Shown: positions 18,828 through 27,514, counted from the stretch's first letter. The stretch: 64,000 nt of DNA from DASSUW01 sp963811895 (GCA_963811895.1 CAWETE010000012.1:62001-126000); one strand, 5' to 3'. Program-made: numbers and translations. Notes: generated from the letters alone by a model not told the origin.

Positions 18828-20434
18828 GCCATGGGCACCCGCACGCCCAGTCGCTCGGCCGCCTCGAGCGCCTCCGGGTAGCCGGCGTCGGCGTGCCGGA
18901 TCACGCCCATGCCCGGATCGGCGAGCAGCGTGCGGCGGATCCGCTCGCCGGCCTCCGGCGTCCCGTCGGCGACGATCACCTGGCCGGCGTGCAGCGACTT
19001 GCCCATCCCGACGCCCCCGCCGTGGTGGAAGGAGACCCAGCTCGCGCCCGTGGCGGTGTTGACCAGCGCGTTGAGGATCGGCCAGTCGGCGACCGCGTCG
19101 GAGCCGTCCTGCATCGCCTCGGTCTCGCGCTGCGGCGAGGCGACCGACCCGGCGTCGAGGTGGTCGCGGCCGATCACGATCGGCCCCTGGACGGCCCCGC
19201 TCGCCACCAGCTCGTTGAAGCGCATGCCGGCGAGGTGCCGCTCGCCGTACCCGAGCCAGCAGATCCGCGCCGGCAGCCCCTGGAACTTCACGCGCTCGCG
19301 CGCCAGCTCGATCCAGCGGCGGATGTGGTCCTGCTCGCCGAACAGGTCGAGGATCGCGTCGTCGGTCACGGCGATGTCGGCGGGGTCGCCGGACAGCGCG
19401 ACCCACCGGAACGGGCCCTTGCCCTCGCAGAACAGCGGCCGGATGTAGGCGGGCACGAAGCCGGGATACGAGAACGCGTCGGCATCGCCGTGCTCGGCCG
19501 CCAGCCCGCGCAGCGCGTTGCCGTAGTCGAAGGCCTCGGCGCCGATCGTCGCCAGCTCCCGGATCGCGGCCACGTGCGCCAGGGCGCTCTCCCCGACGCG
19601 GCGCAGGTACTCGCCCGGGTCGGAGGCGCGCAGCACGTCGGCCTGCTCGACCGTCAGCCCGGCTGGCACGTAACCGTTGAGCGGATCGTGGGCGCTCGTC
19701 TGGTCGGTCACCACGTCGATCTCCACGCCGCGCCGCGCCAGCTCGGGCAGCACCTCGGCGGCGTTGCCGAGCAGGCCGATCGACAGCGCGCGGCCCTCGG
19801 CTCGCGCGGCCTCGAGCCGCGCGAGCGCGTCGTCGAGCGAGCCGGCCCGCTCGTCCAGGTAGGCCGTCTCGATCCGGCGCTCGATCCGCTGCAGGTCGAC
19901 CTCCACGCACAGCGCGCAGCCCTCGTTCAGCGTCACCGCCAGCGGCTGCGCGCCGCCCATGCCGCCGAGCCCGGCGGTGACCACCAGGCGGCCCTTCAAC
20001 GAGCCGCCGAAGCGCTGGCGGGCGAGCGCCGCGAACGTCTCGTAGGTGCCCTGGAGGATGCCCTGGGTCCCGATGTAGATCCAGGACCCGGCCGTCATCT
20101 GGCCGTACATCATCAGCCCGGCGGCGTCGAGCTCGCGGAACGTGTCCCAGTTCGCCCAGTCGCCGACCAGGTTGGAGTTGGCGATCAGCACCCGCGGCGC
20201 GTCCGGATGCGTCTCGAAGACGCCGACCGGCTTGCCGGACTGCACGAGCAGGGTCTCGCGGTCGCCGAGCTGCGTCAGCTCGCGCTTGATGGCCTCCAGG
20301 CAGTCGCGGTTGCGCGCGGCCTTGCCGATCCCGCCGTAGACGACGAGGTCCTCGGGGCGCTCGGCGACGTCCGGGTGCAGGTTGTTCTCCAGCATCCGCA
20401 GCGCCGCCTCCTGCACCCAGCCGCGGCACCTCAC
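18824..20434 (-). CDS. hutU: Urocanate hydratase
   Basis: A 536-residue urocanase converting urocanate to imidazolonepropionate with tightly bound NAD. Characteristic blocks are CRGWVQEAALRMLENN at the N-terminus, LVQSGKPVGVFETH, AGLGGMGGAQPLA, GPIVIGRDHLDAGSVASP and SFHHGGGVGMG. The GTG start overlaps the hutH TGA (GTGA) and gives an N-terminus 10-15 residues shorter than most urocanases. No frameshift was seen. Confidence 0.95.
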   Translation of the reverse strand: MRCRGWVQEAALRMLENNLHPDVAERPEDLVVYGGIGKAARNRDCLEAIKRELTQLGDRETLLVQSGKPVGVFETHPDAPRVLIANSNLVGDWANWDTFRELDAAGLMMYGQMTAGSWIYIGTQGILQGTYETFAALARQRFGGSLKGRLVVTAGLGGMGGAQPLAVTLNEGCALCVEVDLQRIERRIETAYLDERAGSLDDALARLEAARAEGRALSIGLLGNAAEVLPELARRGVEIDVVTDQTSAHDPLNGYVPAGLTVEQADVLRASDPGEYLRRVGESALAHVAAIRELATIGAEAFDYGNALRGLAAEHGDADAFSYPGFVPAYIRPLFCEGKGPFRWVALSGDPADIAVTDDAILDLFGEQDHIRRWIELARERVKFQGLPARICWLGYGERHLAGMRFNELVASGAVQGPIVIGRDHLDAGSVASPQRETEAMQDGSDAVADWPILNALVNTATGASWVSFHHGGGVGMGKSLHAGQVIVADGTPEAGERIRRTLLADPGMGVIRHADAGYPEALEAAERLGVRVPMA

Positions 20435-21900
20435 AGCACGAGCTCCCCGGTTCGCAGCGCGCCGGCCAGCCCGGCCAGCTCCGCCGCCAGCGATCGATCC
20501 TCTTCCACACGCGGAACGTACTCGCGTACGCGTGCGAGGGCGTCCTCGAGGGCAGGCGTGCTGCGCAGCGGCCGGTGGAACTCGAGGCCCTGAGTGGCGC
20601 AGACGAGCTCGATGGCGATCACCTGCGCGGCGTTCTCCACGACGGTGCGCGCCTTCAGCGCCGCCAGCGCGCCCATCGAGTTGAAGTCCTCCTGGCCGGC
20701 GCTCGTCGGGATCGAGCCCGCGCCGGCCGGATGCGAGAGCACCTGGCACTCGTTGACCAGCGCGGCGGCGGCGTACTGGGCGATCATCAACCCCGAGCTC
20801 AGCCCCGGCCGCGGGGTGAGGAACGGCGGCAGGCCGGCGTACCCGGGGGAGAGCAGGGCGTAGATCCGCCGCTCCGAGAAGGAGGCCAGCTCGGTGAGCG
20901 CGAGCGCCAGGTGGTCGAGCGGCAGCGAGAGCGGCTGGCCGTGGAAGTTGCCGCCGGACAGGATCGCTTCCGGCGGGAAGACGAGCGGGTTGTCGGTCAC
21001 CGCGTCCAGCTCGCGCTCGATCGCGCCCGCGACGTAGCCGAGCGCGTCGCTCACGGCGCCCACCACCTGCGGCGCGCAGCGCAGGGTGTACGGGTCCTGG
21101 ACGCGGCCGCAGTCGGCGTGGCTGGCCACCACGGGGCTGCCGGCGAGCAGTCCGCGCAGCCGGGCGGCGACGGTCGCCGGGCCGGGCTGGCGGCGGAGGT
21201 CGTGCAGCCGCTCGTCGAACGGCACGGTCGAGCCCATGAACGCCTCGAGCGAGAGCGCCACGGCCACCACCGCGGCGTCGAGCAGCCGCCGCGCGTCCTG
21301 TACGGCGAGCGCCCCGGCGGCGGCCATCAGGTGCGTGCCGTTGATGATGGCCAGGCCCTCCTTGGCGCTCAGCTCGACCGGCTCGAGGCCGGCGCGCATG
21401 AGCGCCTCGCCGCCGGGCAGGACGTCGCCGTCGAACGTCGCCTCGCCCTCGCCGATCAGCACGAGCCCGAGGTGGGCGAGCGGCGCCAGATCGCCCGACG
21501 AGCCGACCGACCCCTTGCTCGGGATCACCGGCGTGACGCGCTTCTCCAGCAGCGTGAGCACGAGCTCGACCAGCCCGGGCCGCACGCCGGAATGCCCGCG
21601 CCGCAGCGAGGAGGCGAGCAGGAACAGCATCCCGCGCACGATCTCCTCGGGCAGCGGCGGCCCGGAGCCGACCGCGTGCGAGCGCAGCAGGTTGACCTGG
21701 AGCTGAGCGGCGTCGGAAGGCGCGATCCGCACGCTCTCGAGCTGCCCGAAGCCGGTCGTGACGCCGTAGACCGCCTCGCCGGTCTCGAGCGCCCGCTCGA
21801 TCACGGCCCGGCCGGCGGCGATCCGCTCGAGGTCGGCGGCGTCGAGCGGCGGCGCCTCGGCGCCGCGGGCGACCGCCTCGAGCTCCTCCAGAGTCGGCAC
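20431..21900 (-). CDS. hutH: Histidine ammonia-lyase
   Basis: A 489-residue enzyme deaminating histidine to urocanate. The prosthetic MIO group forms from the triad in KGSVGSSGDLAPLAHL; here it reads Ser-Ser-Gly instead of the common Ala-Ser-Gly, while the central Ser is kept. GVTTGFGQL carries the catalytic Tyr region and QEDFNSMG is conserved near the C-terminus. The GTG start at 21900 lies 10 nt downstream of the phosphoesterase stop, so the phosphoesterase is likely the first gene of the operon. No histidine transporter or HutC/HutR regulator is seen here. Confidence 0.94.
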   Translation of the reverse strand: MPTLEELEAVARGAEAPPLDAADLERIAAGRAVIERALETGEAVYGVTTGFGQLESVRIAPSDAAQLQVNLLRSHAVGSGPPLPEEIVRGMLFLLASSLRRGHSGVRPGLVELVLTLLEKRVTPVIPSKGSVGSSGDLAPLAHLGLVLIGEGEATFDGDVLPGGEALMRAGLEPVELSAKEGLAIINGTHLMAAAGALAVQDARRLLDAAVVAVALSLEAFMGSTVPFDERLHDLRRQPGPATVAARLRGLLAGSPVVASHADCGRVQDPYTLRCAPQVVGAVSDALGYVAGAIERELDAVTDNPLVFPPEAILSGGNFHGQPLSLPLDHLALALTELASFSERRIYALLSPGYAGLPPFLTPRPGLSSGLMIAQYAAAALVNECQVLSHPAGAGSIPTSAGQEDFNSMGALAALKARTVVENAAQVIAIELVCATQGLEFHRPLRSTPALEDALARVREYVPRVEEDRSLAAELAGLAGALRTGELVL

Positions 21901-21910
21901 GCGGCCGACC

Positions 21911-22573
21911 CTAGCGCTCCTCCAACCGCGCGCGCTCGATGCGCAGCGCCACGACCTCGGCCCAGTCGCCGAGCGAGCGCACCTTGGCCGCGCTCGCCTC
22001 GTGGTCGTAGCCGACGCGGCGGAGCTCGAGGCGCCCGTCGTCGTGGATGACCGCATAGGCGGCGCGGTGGTCGCCGTCGAGCGGCACGCCGACCGAGCCG
22101 GGGTTGACCAGCTCGATGTCGCCCGCCATGCGGCGGAACTGGAGATGCGTGTGGCCGAACATCAGCCGCGAGACGGTGACGCCCGCCAGCAGCTCGGGCT
22201 CGTCCTCGGCCGGCTCGGGCAGGAACGAGCGGACGTCGCTGACGGGCGAGCCGTGGCAGATGAGCATGTCGCCGTCCTCGGCGGTCTCGGGCAGCGCGGC
22301 GAGCTCGGCCGCGAGCGCGTCGCCGAGCTGCGCGCGCGCGTGGTCGATTGCCTCCCGGAGCGGCTCGGGCGGGTCGCCGAGCCAGCGGTCGGCGTTGCCG
22401 CGGATCCAGGTCGCCGGCTCGAGCTCGCGCAGCCGCGCGAGCGTCTCGGCGGGCCAGCCGCCGAACAGCGCGTAGTCGCCGCCGAGGATGTAGCGATCGA
22501 CCTCGGGCATGTCGGCCAGCACCGCCTCGAGGGCCGGCAGGTTGCCGTGGACGTCGTACAGGCAGGCGATCAC
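21911..22573 (-). CDS. Calcineurin-like metallophosphoesterase (YfcE type)
   Basis: A 220-residue phosphoesterase with YDVHGN, LGGDYALFGG, RGNADRW, ICHGSPVSDV and FGHTHLQF motifs that build the dimetal site. The substrate is unknown; the family includes phosphodiesterases. The GTG start at 22573 is favoured over the ATG at 22591 because it puts the DxH motif at the usual distance and because TATACA lies 8 nt upstream on this strand, fitting a leaderless mRNA. It is probably co-transcribed with the hut genes. Confidence 0.85.
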   Translation of the reverse strand: MIACLYDVHGNLPALEAVLADMPEVDRYILGGDYALFGGWPAETLARLRELEPATWIRGNADRWLGDPPEPLREAIDHARAQLGDALAAELAALPETAEDGDMLICHGSPVSDVRSFLPEPAEDEPELLAGVTVSRLMFGHTHLQFRRMAGDIELVNPGSVGVPLDGDHRAAYAVIHDDGRLELRRVGYDHEASAAKVRSLGDWAEVVALRIERARLEER

Positions 22574-22581
22574 GGGTCGCC

Positions 22582-22589
22582 TGTATACC
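22582..22589. promoter_or_regulatory. Shared palindromic -10 element for two divergent leaderless genes
   Basis: The sequence TGTATACC contains the palindrome GTATAC. On the plus strand TATACC is 9 nt before the GNAT GTG (22599). On the minus strand TATACA is 8 nt before the phosphoesterase GTG (22573). Neither gene has a Shine-Dalgarno, so one near-symmetric -10 seems to fire both ways. Confidence 0.55.
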
Positions 22590-22598
22590 ATCGCCCGG

Positions 22599-23210
22599 GT
22601 GCTGGTCACCGGCCCGACGCTGACGCTCCGCTACGCGACGCCAGACGATGCGCCGCGGCTCCTGGAGCTCGCCTCCGACCCCGCGGTGACGGCGTGGTTC
22701 TCGTGGGGGCCGTACTCATCGCTCGACCAGCCAGAGGCCTACATCGCCGGCCTGGAGGGCAAGCGCGAGGCCGGCGAGCTGCTCGACTTCCTCGTCGTGC
22801 ACCCCGAGGCCGGCCCGATCGGGGTCACCGGCCTCTCGGAGCTGGCGGCGCGCGACCGCCGCGCCACGGTCGGCTCGTGGTTCGGGCGCGAGTGGTGGGG
22901 GAGCGGGGCCAACCGGGACTCGAAGGCGCTGATCACCGCCGTCGCCTTCCGGCAGCTCGGGCTCGACCGCGTGACGGCGTGGGCCAACACGCGCAACGGC
23001 CGCTCGCAGGTGGCGCTCGAGCGCGTCGGCTTCCGGCGCGAGGGCGTGCTGCGCGGCTGGCACCGCCACGGGGACGAGCGGCACGACGTGGTGGTCTTCG
23101 GGATGCTGCGCGAGCAGTGGGAGGCCTCGCCGCTGGCCGAGGTGCCCGTGCAGGTCACGGGCTCGCCGCCGGCCGCATTCGCGGTCGGCTCACCCGCGCC
23201 CGCTGCGTGA
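22599..23210 (+). CDS. GNAT-family N-acetyltransferase (RimJ/RimL type)
   Basis: A 203-residue acetyltransferase: TLRYATPDDAPRLLEL at the N-terminus, IGVTGLSEL beta strand, GSWFGREWWGSGAN acetyl-CoA region and VALERVGFRREGVLRG at the C-terminus, as in RimJ/RimL-like enzymes that acetylate protein N-termini or small amines. Substrate unknown. The GTG start is 9 nt after TATACC. The 3' 56 bp overlap the convergent EamA gene. Confidence 0.87.
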   Translation: MLVTGPTLTLRYATPDDAPRLLELASDPAVTAWFSWGPYSSLDQPEAYIAGLEGKREAGELLDFLVVHPEAGPIGVTGLSELAARDRRATVGSWFGREWWGSGANRDSKALITAVAFRQLGLDRVTAWANTRNGRSQVALERVGFRREGVLRGWHRHGDERHDVVVFGMLREQWEASPLAEVPVQVTGSPPAAFAVGSPAPAA

Positions 23211-24090
23211 GCGCGACGCAGGCGAGCACGGCGAGCGCCGCCACCACGGTCGCGGTCGTCACCTGCTCGCCGAGCAGCAGCGCCGCCCAGACGAGCGTCA
23301 GCACCGGCTGGGCGAGCTGGATCTGGCCGATCCGCGCGATGCCGCCCAGCGCCAGCCCGCGGTACCAGGCGAAGAAGCCCAGGAACATCGAGAACAGCGA
23401 CACGTAGGCGAAGCCGAGCCAGGCGTCGGCGCCGGCCGAAAGCCCGTCGCGCGCGACGGCGAAGGCGACCACCGGCACGAGCGCGGGCGCGGTCAGCACG
23501 AGCGCCCAGCAGATCACCTGCCAGCCGCCGTAGCGGCGCGAGAGCACGCCGCCCTCGGCGTAGCCGAAGGCGCACAGCGCGACCGCGGCGAGCACGTAGA
23601 GGTCGGCGACGGCGAGCCCACCGGCGCCCTGCGTGGCGGCGAAGGCGAGCACGGCCGCGAGCCCGGCCACGGCCGCCGCCCAGAACGCACGGCCGGGCCG
23701 CTCGCCGCCGCGCGCGACCGCGAACGCCGCCGTCGCGGCCGGCAACAGGCCGACGATCACCGACGCGTGAGCCGACGACAGCTCGCGCAGCGCCATCGAG
23801 GAGAACAGCGGGAAGCCGATCACGACGCCGACACCGGTCAGCAGCAGCCGCGACAGGTCGGCGCGATCCGGCACGCGCTCCCGCCTGACGGCCAGCAGCG
23901 CCGCCGCGAGCGTGGCGGCCACCAGCGCGCGGCCGAGGCCGACGACGGCCGGGCTCAGATCGGCGACGGCGAGCCGGGTGGCGGGGAGCGAGAACGAGAA
24001 GGCGAGGACGCCGAGCCCACCCCAGACGGCGGCGTTCGAGGCGAGCAGCGTTACCGGAGGCGCGACAGAAGCGTTATCAGCCGTGGTCAT
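23155..24090 (-). CDS. EamA/DMT-family transporter
   Basis: A 311-residue protein with about ten hydrophobic segments arranged as two EamA repeats (second repeat from ~160, ending QPVLTLVWAALLLGEQVT). Drug/metabolite exporters of this type move amino acids, nucleobases or other small molecules; the cargo is unknown. ATG 24090 is preceded on this strand by TACCGT 5 nt upstream, which overlaps the GTAACG/CGTTAC inverted repeat and suggests repression at this site. Confidence 0.85.
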   Translation of the reverse strand: MTTADNASVAPPVTLLASNAAVWGGLGVLAFSFSLPATRLAVADLSPAVVGLGRALVAATLAAALLAVRRERVPDRADLSRLLLTGVGVVIGFPLFSSMALRELSSAHASVIVGLLPAATAAFAVARGGERPGRAFWAAAVAGLAAVLAFAATQGAGGLAVADLYVLAAVALCAFGYAEGGVLSRRYGGWQVICWALVLTAPALVPVVAFAVARDGLSAGADAWLGFAYVSLFSMFLGFFAWYRGLALGGIARIGQIQLAQPVLTLVWAALLLGEQVTTATVVAALAVLACVALTQRARVSRPRMRPAASP

Positions 24091-24098
24091 ACAGGACG

Positions 24099-24164
24099 GT
24101 AACGCTCAAATTCTCGTTACGCAATCACTGTTGGGGGAGTAAACAATTGTCCGAACGGGGACAA
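24099..24164. promoter_or_regulatory. Two inverted repeats between the EamA and CAP genes
   Basis: GTAACG (24099-24104) and CGTTAC (24115-24120) form a 10-bp-spaced inverted repeat overlapping the likely -10 of the EamA gene. TTGTCC (24147-24152) and GGACAA (24159-24164) form a second inverted repeat 6 bp apart. Both look like dimer operators in the 131-bp divergent region; no cognate regulator gene is adjacent. Confidence 0.45.
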
Positions 24165-24201
24165 AGGGCGACCGAGCGGGAATCGATCCTTTTTCACCGC
24201 T

Positions 24202-24220
24202 GAGACCAAGGGGAGGTCTC
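24202..24220 (+). promoter_or_regulatory. Hairpin enclosing the CAP-gene Shine-Dalgarno
   Basis: GAGACC (24202-24207) pairs with GGTCTC (24215-24220), leaving AAGGGGA in the loop and the ATG 1 nt downstream. The purine-rich loop is the only visible ribosome-binding sequence, so folding could tune translation. Confidence 0.4.
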
Positions 24221-24221
24221 G

Positions 24222-24791
24222 ATGCAACATGTCGACCGGCGGCCGTGCCTCCTGGCCGCTTTCATCGGCGCGTGCGCGACCGTCGCGCTGCTCGCGCCTG
24301 CATCGTCTTTGGCCACAGCCGGTGAGCCCGTGGCCCACGCCGCGAGCGCCTGCCCGGGCGCCGCCGCGCGCATCTCGAAGGCGTCGCCGAGCAAGCTGCG
24401 CTCGGCGCTGCTGTGCCTGGTCAACCGCAAGCGCGCCAAGAACGGGCTCAAGGCGCTGCGGCTCGACCGCAAGCTCCAGCGCGCCGCCGGCCGCCACGCG
24501 CGCGACATGGTCGAGAACGACTACTTCGCCCATCAGCGCGAGGGCGGGCCGGACCTCACGGAGCGGCTCGACCGCGTCGGCTGGAACGGCGAGGCCTGGG
24601 GCGAGAACATCGCCTACGGCTGCGGCTCGTCGAGCTCGCCCAAGGCGACGCTGCGCAACTGGCTCAACAGCCCGCCGCACCGTGACCTGCTGCTGTCCGG
24701 CACCTACCGCCGCGGCGGCCTGGGCGTGGGGTCGGAAGCGCCCTGCGGCGACAGCGGCGCGATCTGGGTGCTGGACGTGGGCAAGAAGTAG
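24222..24791 (+). CDS. Secreted CAP-domain (SCP/PR-1) protein
   Basis: A 189-residue exported protein. The first ~40 residues form a signal peptide with a long hydrophobic core ending near VAHAAS. The CAP domain follows, with HARDMVENDYFAHQ, GENIAYG and NSPPHRDLLLS supplying the conserved His/Glu residues. Bacterial CAP proteins are extracellular, often cell-wall or lipid associated; the activity is unknown. Unlike most units here it has a Shine-Dalgarno, held in a small hairpin. Confidence 0.88.
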   Translation: MQHVDRRPCLLAAFIGACATVALLAPASSLATAGEPVAHAASACPGAAARISKASPSKLRSALLCLVNRKRAKNGLKALRLDRKLQRAAGRHARDMVENDYFAHQREGGPDLTERLDRVGWNGEAWGENIAYGCGSSSSPKATLRNWLNSPPHRDLLLSGTYRRGGLGVGSEAPCGDSGAIWVLDVGKK

Positions 24792-24799
24792 TCGAGGGC

Positions 24800-24933
24800 G
24801 CGAACTTCAACTGCGGCATTGAGGGAGTGGGATCGAGGTCGATTGTCACCTTTGTACGGCTGAGGCTGACAAAGGTGACGATCGGCAGACCGGCGAGGCC
24901 GATCCCCTCGCCTCCTTACCCAGCCGAAGTTCG
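24800..24933. repeat. Imperfect palindromic intergenic repeat, copy 1
   Basis: 134-bp element between the convergent CAP and ABC permease genes; its right end enters the last codons of the permease gene. Outer arms CGAACTTC / GAAGTTCG pair, and the centre is an 11-bp perfect stem GTCACCTTTGT (24845-24855) with ACAAAGGTGAC (24869-24879). It shares GGCATTGAGGGAGTGGGATC, ATCGGCAGACCGGCGA and TACCCAGCCG with copy 2 at 33594. Confidence 0.8.
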
Positions 24934-25740
24934 TCCCGCTACGCTCCGCCGCGCGTCCCACGAGAAACCGCGCACCGCAAGCACCACACCCACAGCAGCC
25001 CACAGCCCCAGCGCCACCAGCGCCGTCATGTGGTCGGCAAGCCCCTCGCCGTAGACCATCGCCCCCGAAAGCCCGTCGATCAGGTGCTTGAGCGGCATCA
25101 CCTCGGCCAGGTCGCGCAGCACGGCGGGCGCGTCCTCGTCGTCGTAGAAGACGCCGGCGAGCATGATCATGGGCAGGAAGACCGCGTTCACGTAGGCGGG
25201 CGCGGACTCGCTGTTCGGGATCGCGTGCGAGAGCGCCACGCCGAGCGACGCGAAGCAGACGACGCCGAGCGCCAGGAAGACGAGCAGCGCGAGCCAGTCC
25301 GCGGGCCACGGGATGCCGAAGAAGACGCGGCCGGCGACGATCACCACGGCGATCTGGACGACGGTGTTGGCCACCGCGTTGGCGGCGATGCCCGCCAGGT
25401 AGGCCGACGACGGCAGCGGCGTGCCTCGCAAGCGCTTCAGAATCCCGCGCTCGCGCAGGAAGGTGAGGTTGTACGCAAGCGCCACGAACGTGGCCGCCAT
25501 CACGCTCATGCCGGCGATCCCCGGCACGACCACGTCGAGCTGCTCCTGCTCGCCCGAGAAGACCGCGCCGAACATGGCGAGCAGCAGCAGCGGGAGCAGG
25601 AAGCCGAAGAAGGCGGCGGTCGGGTTGCGCCAGAACATCCGGCGCTCGAGCCGGTACTGGCGCCAGGCGGCGACGCCCCACGGCGGGCGCCGCGCCGGAT
25701 GTGCGGCCGCCGGCATGGCCTCGAGCGCGTGGTCGGTCAC
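24916..25740 (-). CDS. ABC-2 type transporter permease
   Basis: A 274-residue membrane protein with about six transmembrane segments. A cytoplasmic N-terminus (PWGVAAWRQYRLERRMFWRNP) leads into the ABC2_membrane core, with FLRERGILKRLRGTPLP between helices. It pairs with the ATPase upstream; its GTG start overlaps the ATPase stop as GTGA. Such exporters move drugs, lipids or polysaccharides. The 3' end lies inside the palindromic repeat. Confidence 0.9.
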   Translation of the reverse strand: MTDHALEAMPAAAHPARRPPWGVAAWRQYRLERRMFWRNPTAAFFGFLLPLLLLAMFGAVFSGEQEQLDVVVPGIAGMSVMAATFVALAYNLTFLRERGILKRLRGTPLPSSAYLAGIAANAVANTVVQIAVVIVAGRVFFGIPWPADWLALLVFLALGVVCFASLGVALSHAIPNSESAPAYVNAVFLPMIMLAGVFYDDEDAPAVLRDLAEVMPLKHLIDGLSGAMVYGEGLADHMTALVALGLWAAVGVVLAVRGFSWDARRSVAGRTSAG

Positions 25741-26570
25741 TCGGTCAGCTCCAGGTAGACGTCCTCGAGCGACGGCCGGGTGACCGACAGGTCCTCGAGC
25801 CGCTCGCCGCGCTCCAGCGCCGCCGCCGTCAGCTCGTGCAGGAGCGCCGTCGGGTCGTCGGTCACGTGCTCGCCGCCGCGGTAGGTCACGCGATACCGCG
25901 GCCGGCCGGAGACCAGCTCGCCGGGCGGGCCTTCGGCGAGGATGGCGCCGTCCTTGATGATCGCCACGCGATCGGCCAGCGCCTGCGCCTCGTCGAGGTA
26001 GTGCGTGGTGAGCAGCACGGTCTTGCCGAGCGCGCGCAGAGAGCGCACGGTGTCCCACGCCGCGCGCCGCGCCGCGGGGTCGAAGCCCACCGTCGGCTCG
26101 TCGAGGAAGACCAGCTCGGGATCGCCGATCAGCGCCAGCGCCAGGTCGAGCCGCCGCTGCTGACCGCCGGAGAGCGTCCGCGCCCGGCGGTCGGCCGCCG
26201 CCTCGAGGCCCGCGATCGCGACGACCTCGTCCACGTCGCGCGGCGCCGGATACAGCGACGCCCAGTGGGCGACCGTCTCGCGCACGGTCAGATGCGGATA
26301 GGTCCCGCAGCTCTGGAGCACGATCCCGACCCGCTCGCGCAGCTCCGCCGGGCGCTCGCCCGGGTCATGCCCGAGCACCGACACGGCGCCGCCGCTGCGC
26401 AGCCGGTAGCCCTCGAGGATCTCGACCGTCGTGGTCTTGCCGGCGCCGTTGGGCCCGAGCAGCCCGAACACCTCGCCGCGGCGCACCGCGAAGTCGATGC
26501 CGCGGACGGCCTCATGGCCGTCGTAGGCCTTGCGCAGGCCCTCGACCTCGATGGCGGCCGTCGTGCTCAC
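25737..26570 (-). CDS. ABC transporter ATP-binding protein
   Basis: A 277-residue ATPase of the drug-resistance-type ABC-2 exporters. Walker A GPNGAGKTTT, signature LSGGQQRR, Walker B LVFLDEPTVGFDP and the His switch LTTHYLDEA are all intact. The GTG start at 26570 is preferred over the ATG at 26579 because TAGCAT lies 7 nt before it on this strand and there is no Shine-Dalgarno. It is coupled to the permease downstream. Confidence 0.92.
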   Translation of the reverse strand: MSTTAAIEVEGLRKAYDGHEAVRGIDFAVRRGEVFGLLGPNGAGKTTTVEILEGYRLRSGGAVSVLGHDPGERPAELRERVGIVLQSCGTYPHLTVRETVAHWASLYPAPRDVDEVVAIAGLEAAADRRARTLSGGQQRRLDLALALIGDPELVFLDEPTVGFDPAARRAAWDTVRSLRALGKTVLLTTHYLDEAQALADRVAIIKDGAILAEGPPGELVSGRPRYRVTYRGGEHVTDDPTALLHELTAAALERGERLEDLSVTRPSLEDVYLELTE

Positions 26571-26659
26571 GCGGCGCATGCTATCCGGGGCCTGGATGGC
26601 CCCGGTCGCGGTCAAGGCGTCGCCCGGATGGCGACGCAGGCACACTATGTCGGGCCTCA

Positions 26660-27514
26660 ATGGTCTGCGCGTGCGTCGACATCGGTACGAACACGACGCG
26701 TGTGCTCGTCGCCGATGTGAAGGACGGGAGCCTCACCGAGGTGCTCCAGCGGCGCGCGTTCACGCGTATCGGCACCAGGGCCGAGATCCCCCACGAGAAG
26801 ATCGAGGAGGTCTCGCGGGTGGTGGCCGAGCAGGTGGCGCTGGCCGCGACGGCCGGCGCCGAGCGCGTGCGCGTGGTGGCGACCGCCTGCATCCGCGCGG
26901 CGGTCAACCGCGACGAGTTCCTGGCCGGCATGAGCGAGCAGGTGGAGATCCTGGACGGGGACGAGGAGGCGCGGCTCGCGTTCCTGGGCGCCACGCACAC
27001 GCTCGGCCACGACCTGCCGGGCGTGGTCGGCGTCGTCGACGTCGGCGGCGGCTCGACGGAGATCGCGGTCGGGACGGTCGCCGGCGGCGTGACCTGGTCG
27101 TCGTCGTTCCTGGTCGGCTCCGGCGCGCTGGCCGACCGCTACCTGCGCTCGGACCCGCCGTCGCTGGACGAGCTGCGCGCCGTGCGCGAGCACGCCTGCG
27201 ACGTCTTCGCCGCGCGCACCGTCCCGCACACCGACTGCGCGGTGGCGGTCGGCGGCAGCGCCGCCTCGCTGCGCCGCCTCGTGGGCGACGTGCTCGACGG
27301 CGACTCGCTGCGCCGGGCGATCGGCGCGCTGTCGGGCGCGCCCGCCGCCGAGGTGGCCGAGCAGCTCGCGCTCGACGCCCGCCGCGTGCGGCTGCTGCCC
27401 GCCGGCATCGTGATCCTCGACGCCGCCGCCGAGCAGCTCCGGCAGCCGCTCCAGATCGGCCGCGGCGGCCTGCGCGAGGGGGCCGTGCTGGACATGGCCC
27501 GTAGCCGAACGTAA
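26660..27514 (+). CDS. ppx: Ppx/GppA-family exopolyphosphatase
   Basis: A 284-residue ASKHA-fold phosphatase. CVDIGTNTTRVLVADV (residues ~5-20), VVDVGGGSTEIAVG and VAVGGSAASLRRL match the Ppx/GppA phosphate-binding loops. The length equals the short, N-terminal-domain-only Ppx of actinobacteria. It would degrade polyphosphate or pppGpp. TATGTC lies 8 nt before the ATG, suggesting a leaderless mRNA. It sits just upstream of ppk, so polyphosphate synthesis and breakdown are neighbours. Confidence 0.9.
   Translation: MVCACVDIGTNTTRVLVADVKDGSLTEVLQRRAFTRIGTRAEIPHEKIEEVSRVVAEQVALAATAGAERVRVVATACIRAAVNRDEFLAGMSEQVEILDGDEEARLAFLGATHTLGHDLPGVVGVVDVGGGSTEIAVGTVAGGVTWSSSFLVGSGALADRYLRSDPPSLDELRAVREHACDVFAARTVPHTDCAVAVGGSAASLRRLVGDVLDGDSLRRAIGALSGAPAAEVAEQLALDARRVRLLPAGIVILDAAAEQLRQPLQIGRGGLREGAVLDMARSRT

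Noticed and set aside
15441..20510. A 1689-codon minus-strand open frame over the hut operon
   Set aside because: It joins real and out-of-frame segments of hutU, hutI, amidase and hutF; Arg/Ala/Gly-rich stretches are frame shadows.
24121..24221. A c-di-AMP-type riboswitch before the secreted CAP gene
   Set aside because: The expected conserved core of ydaO/yuaA elements is absent; only short inverted repeats and one small hairpin are visible.
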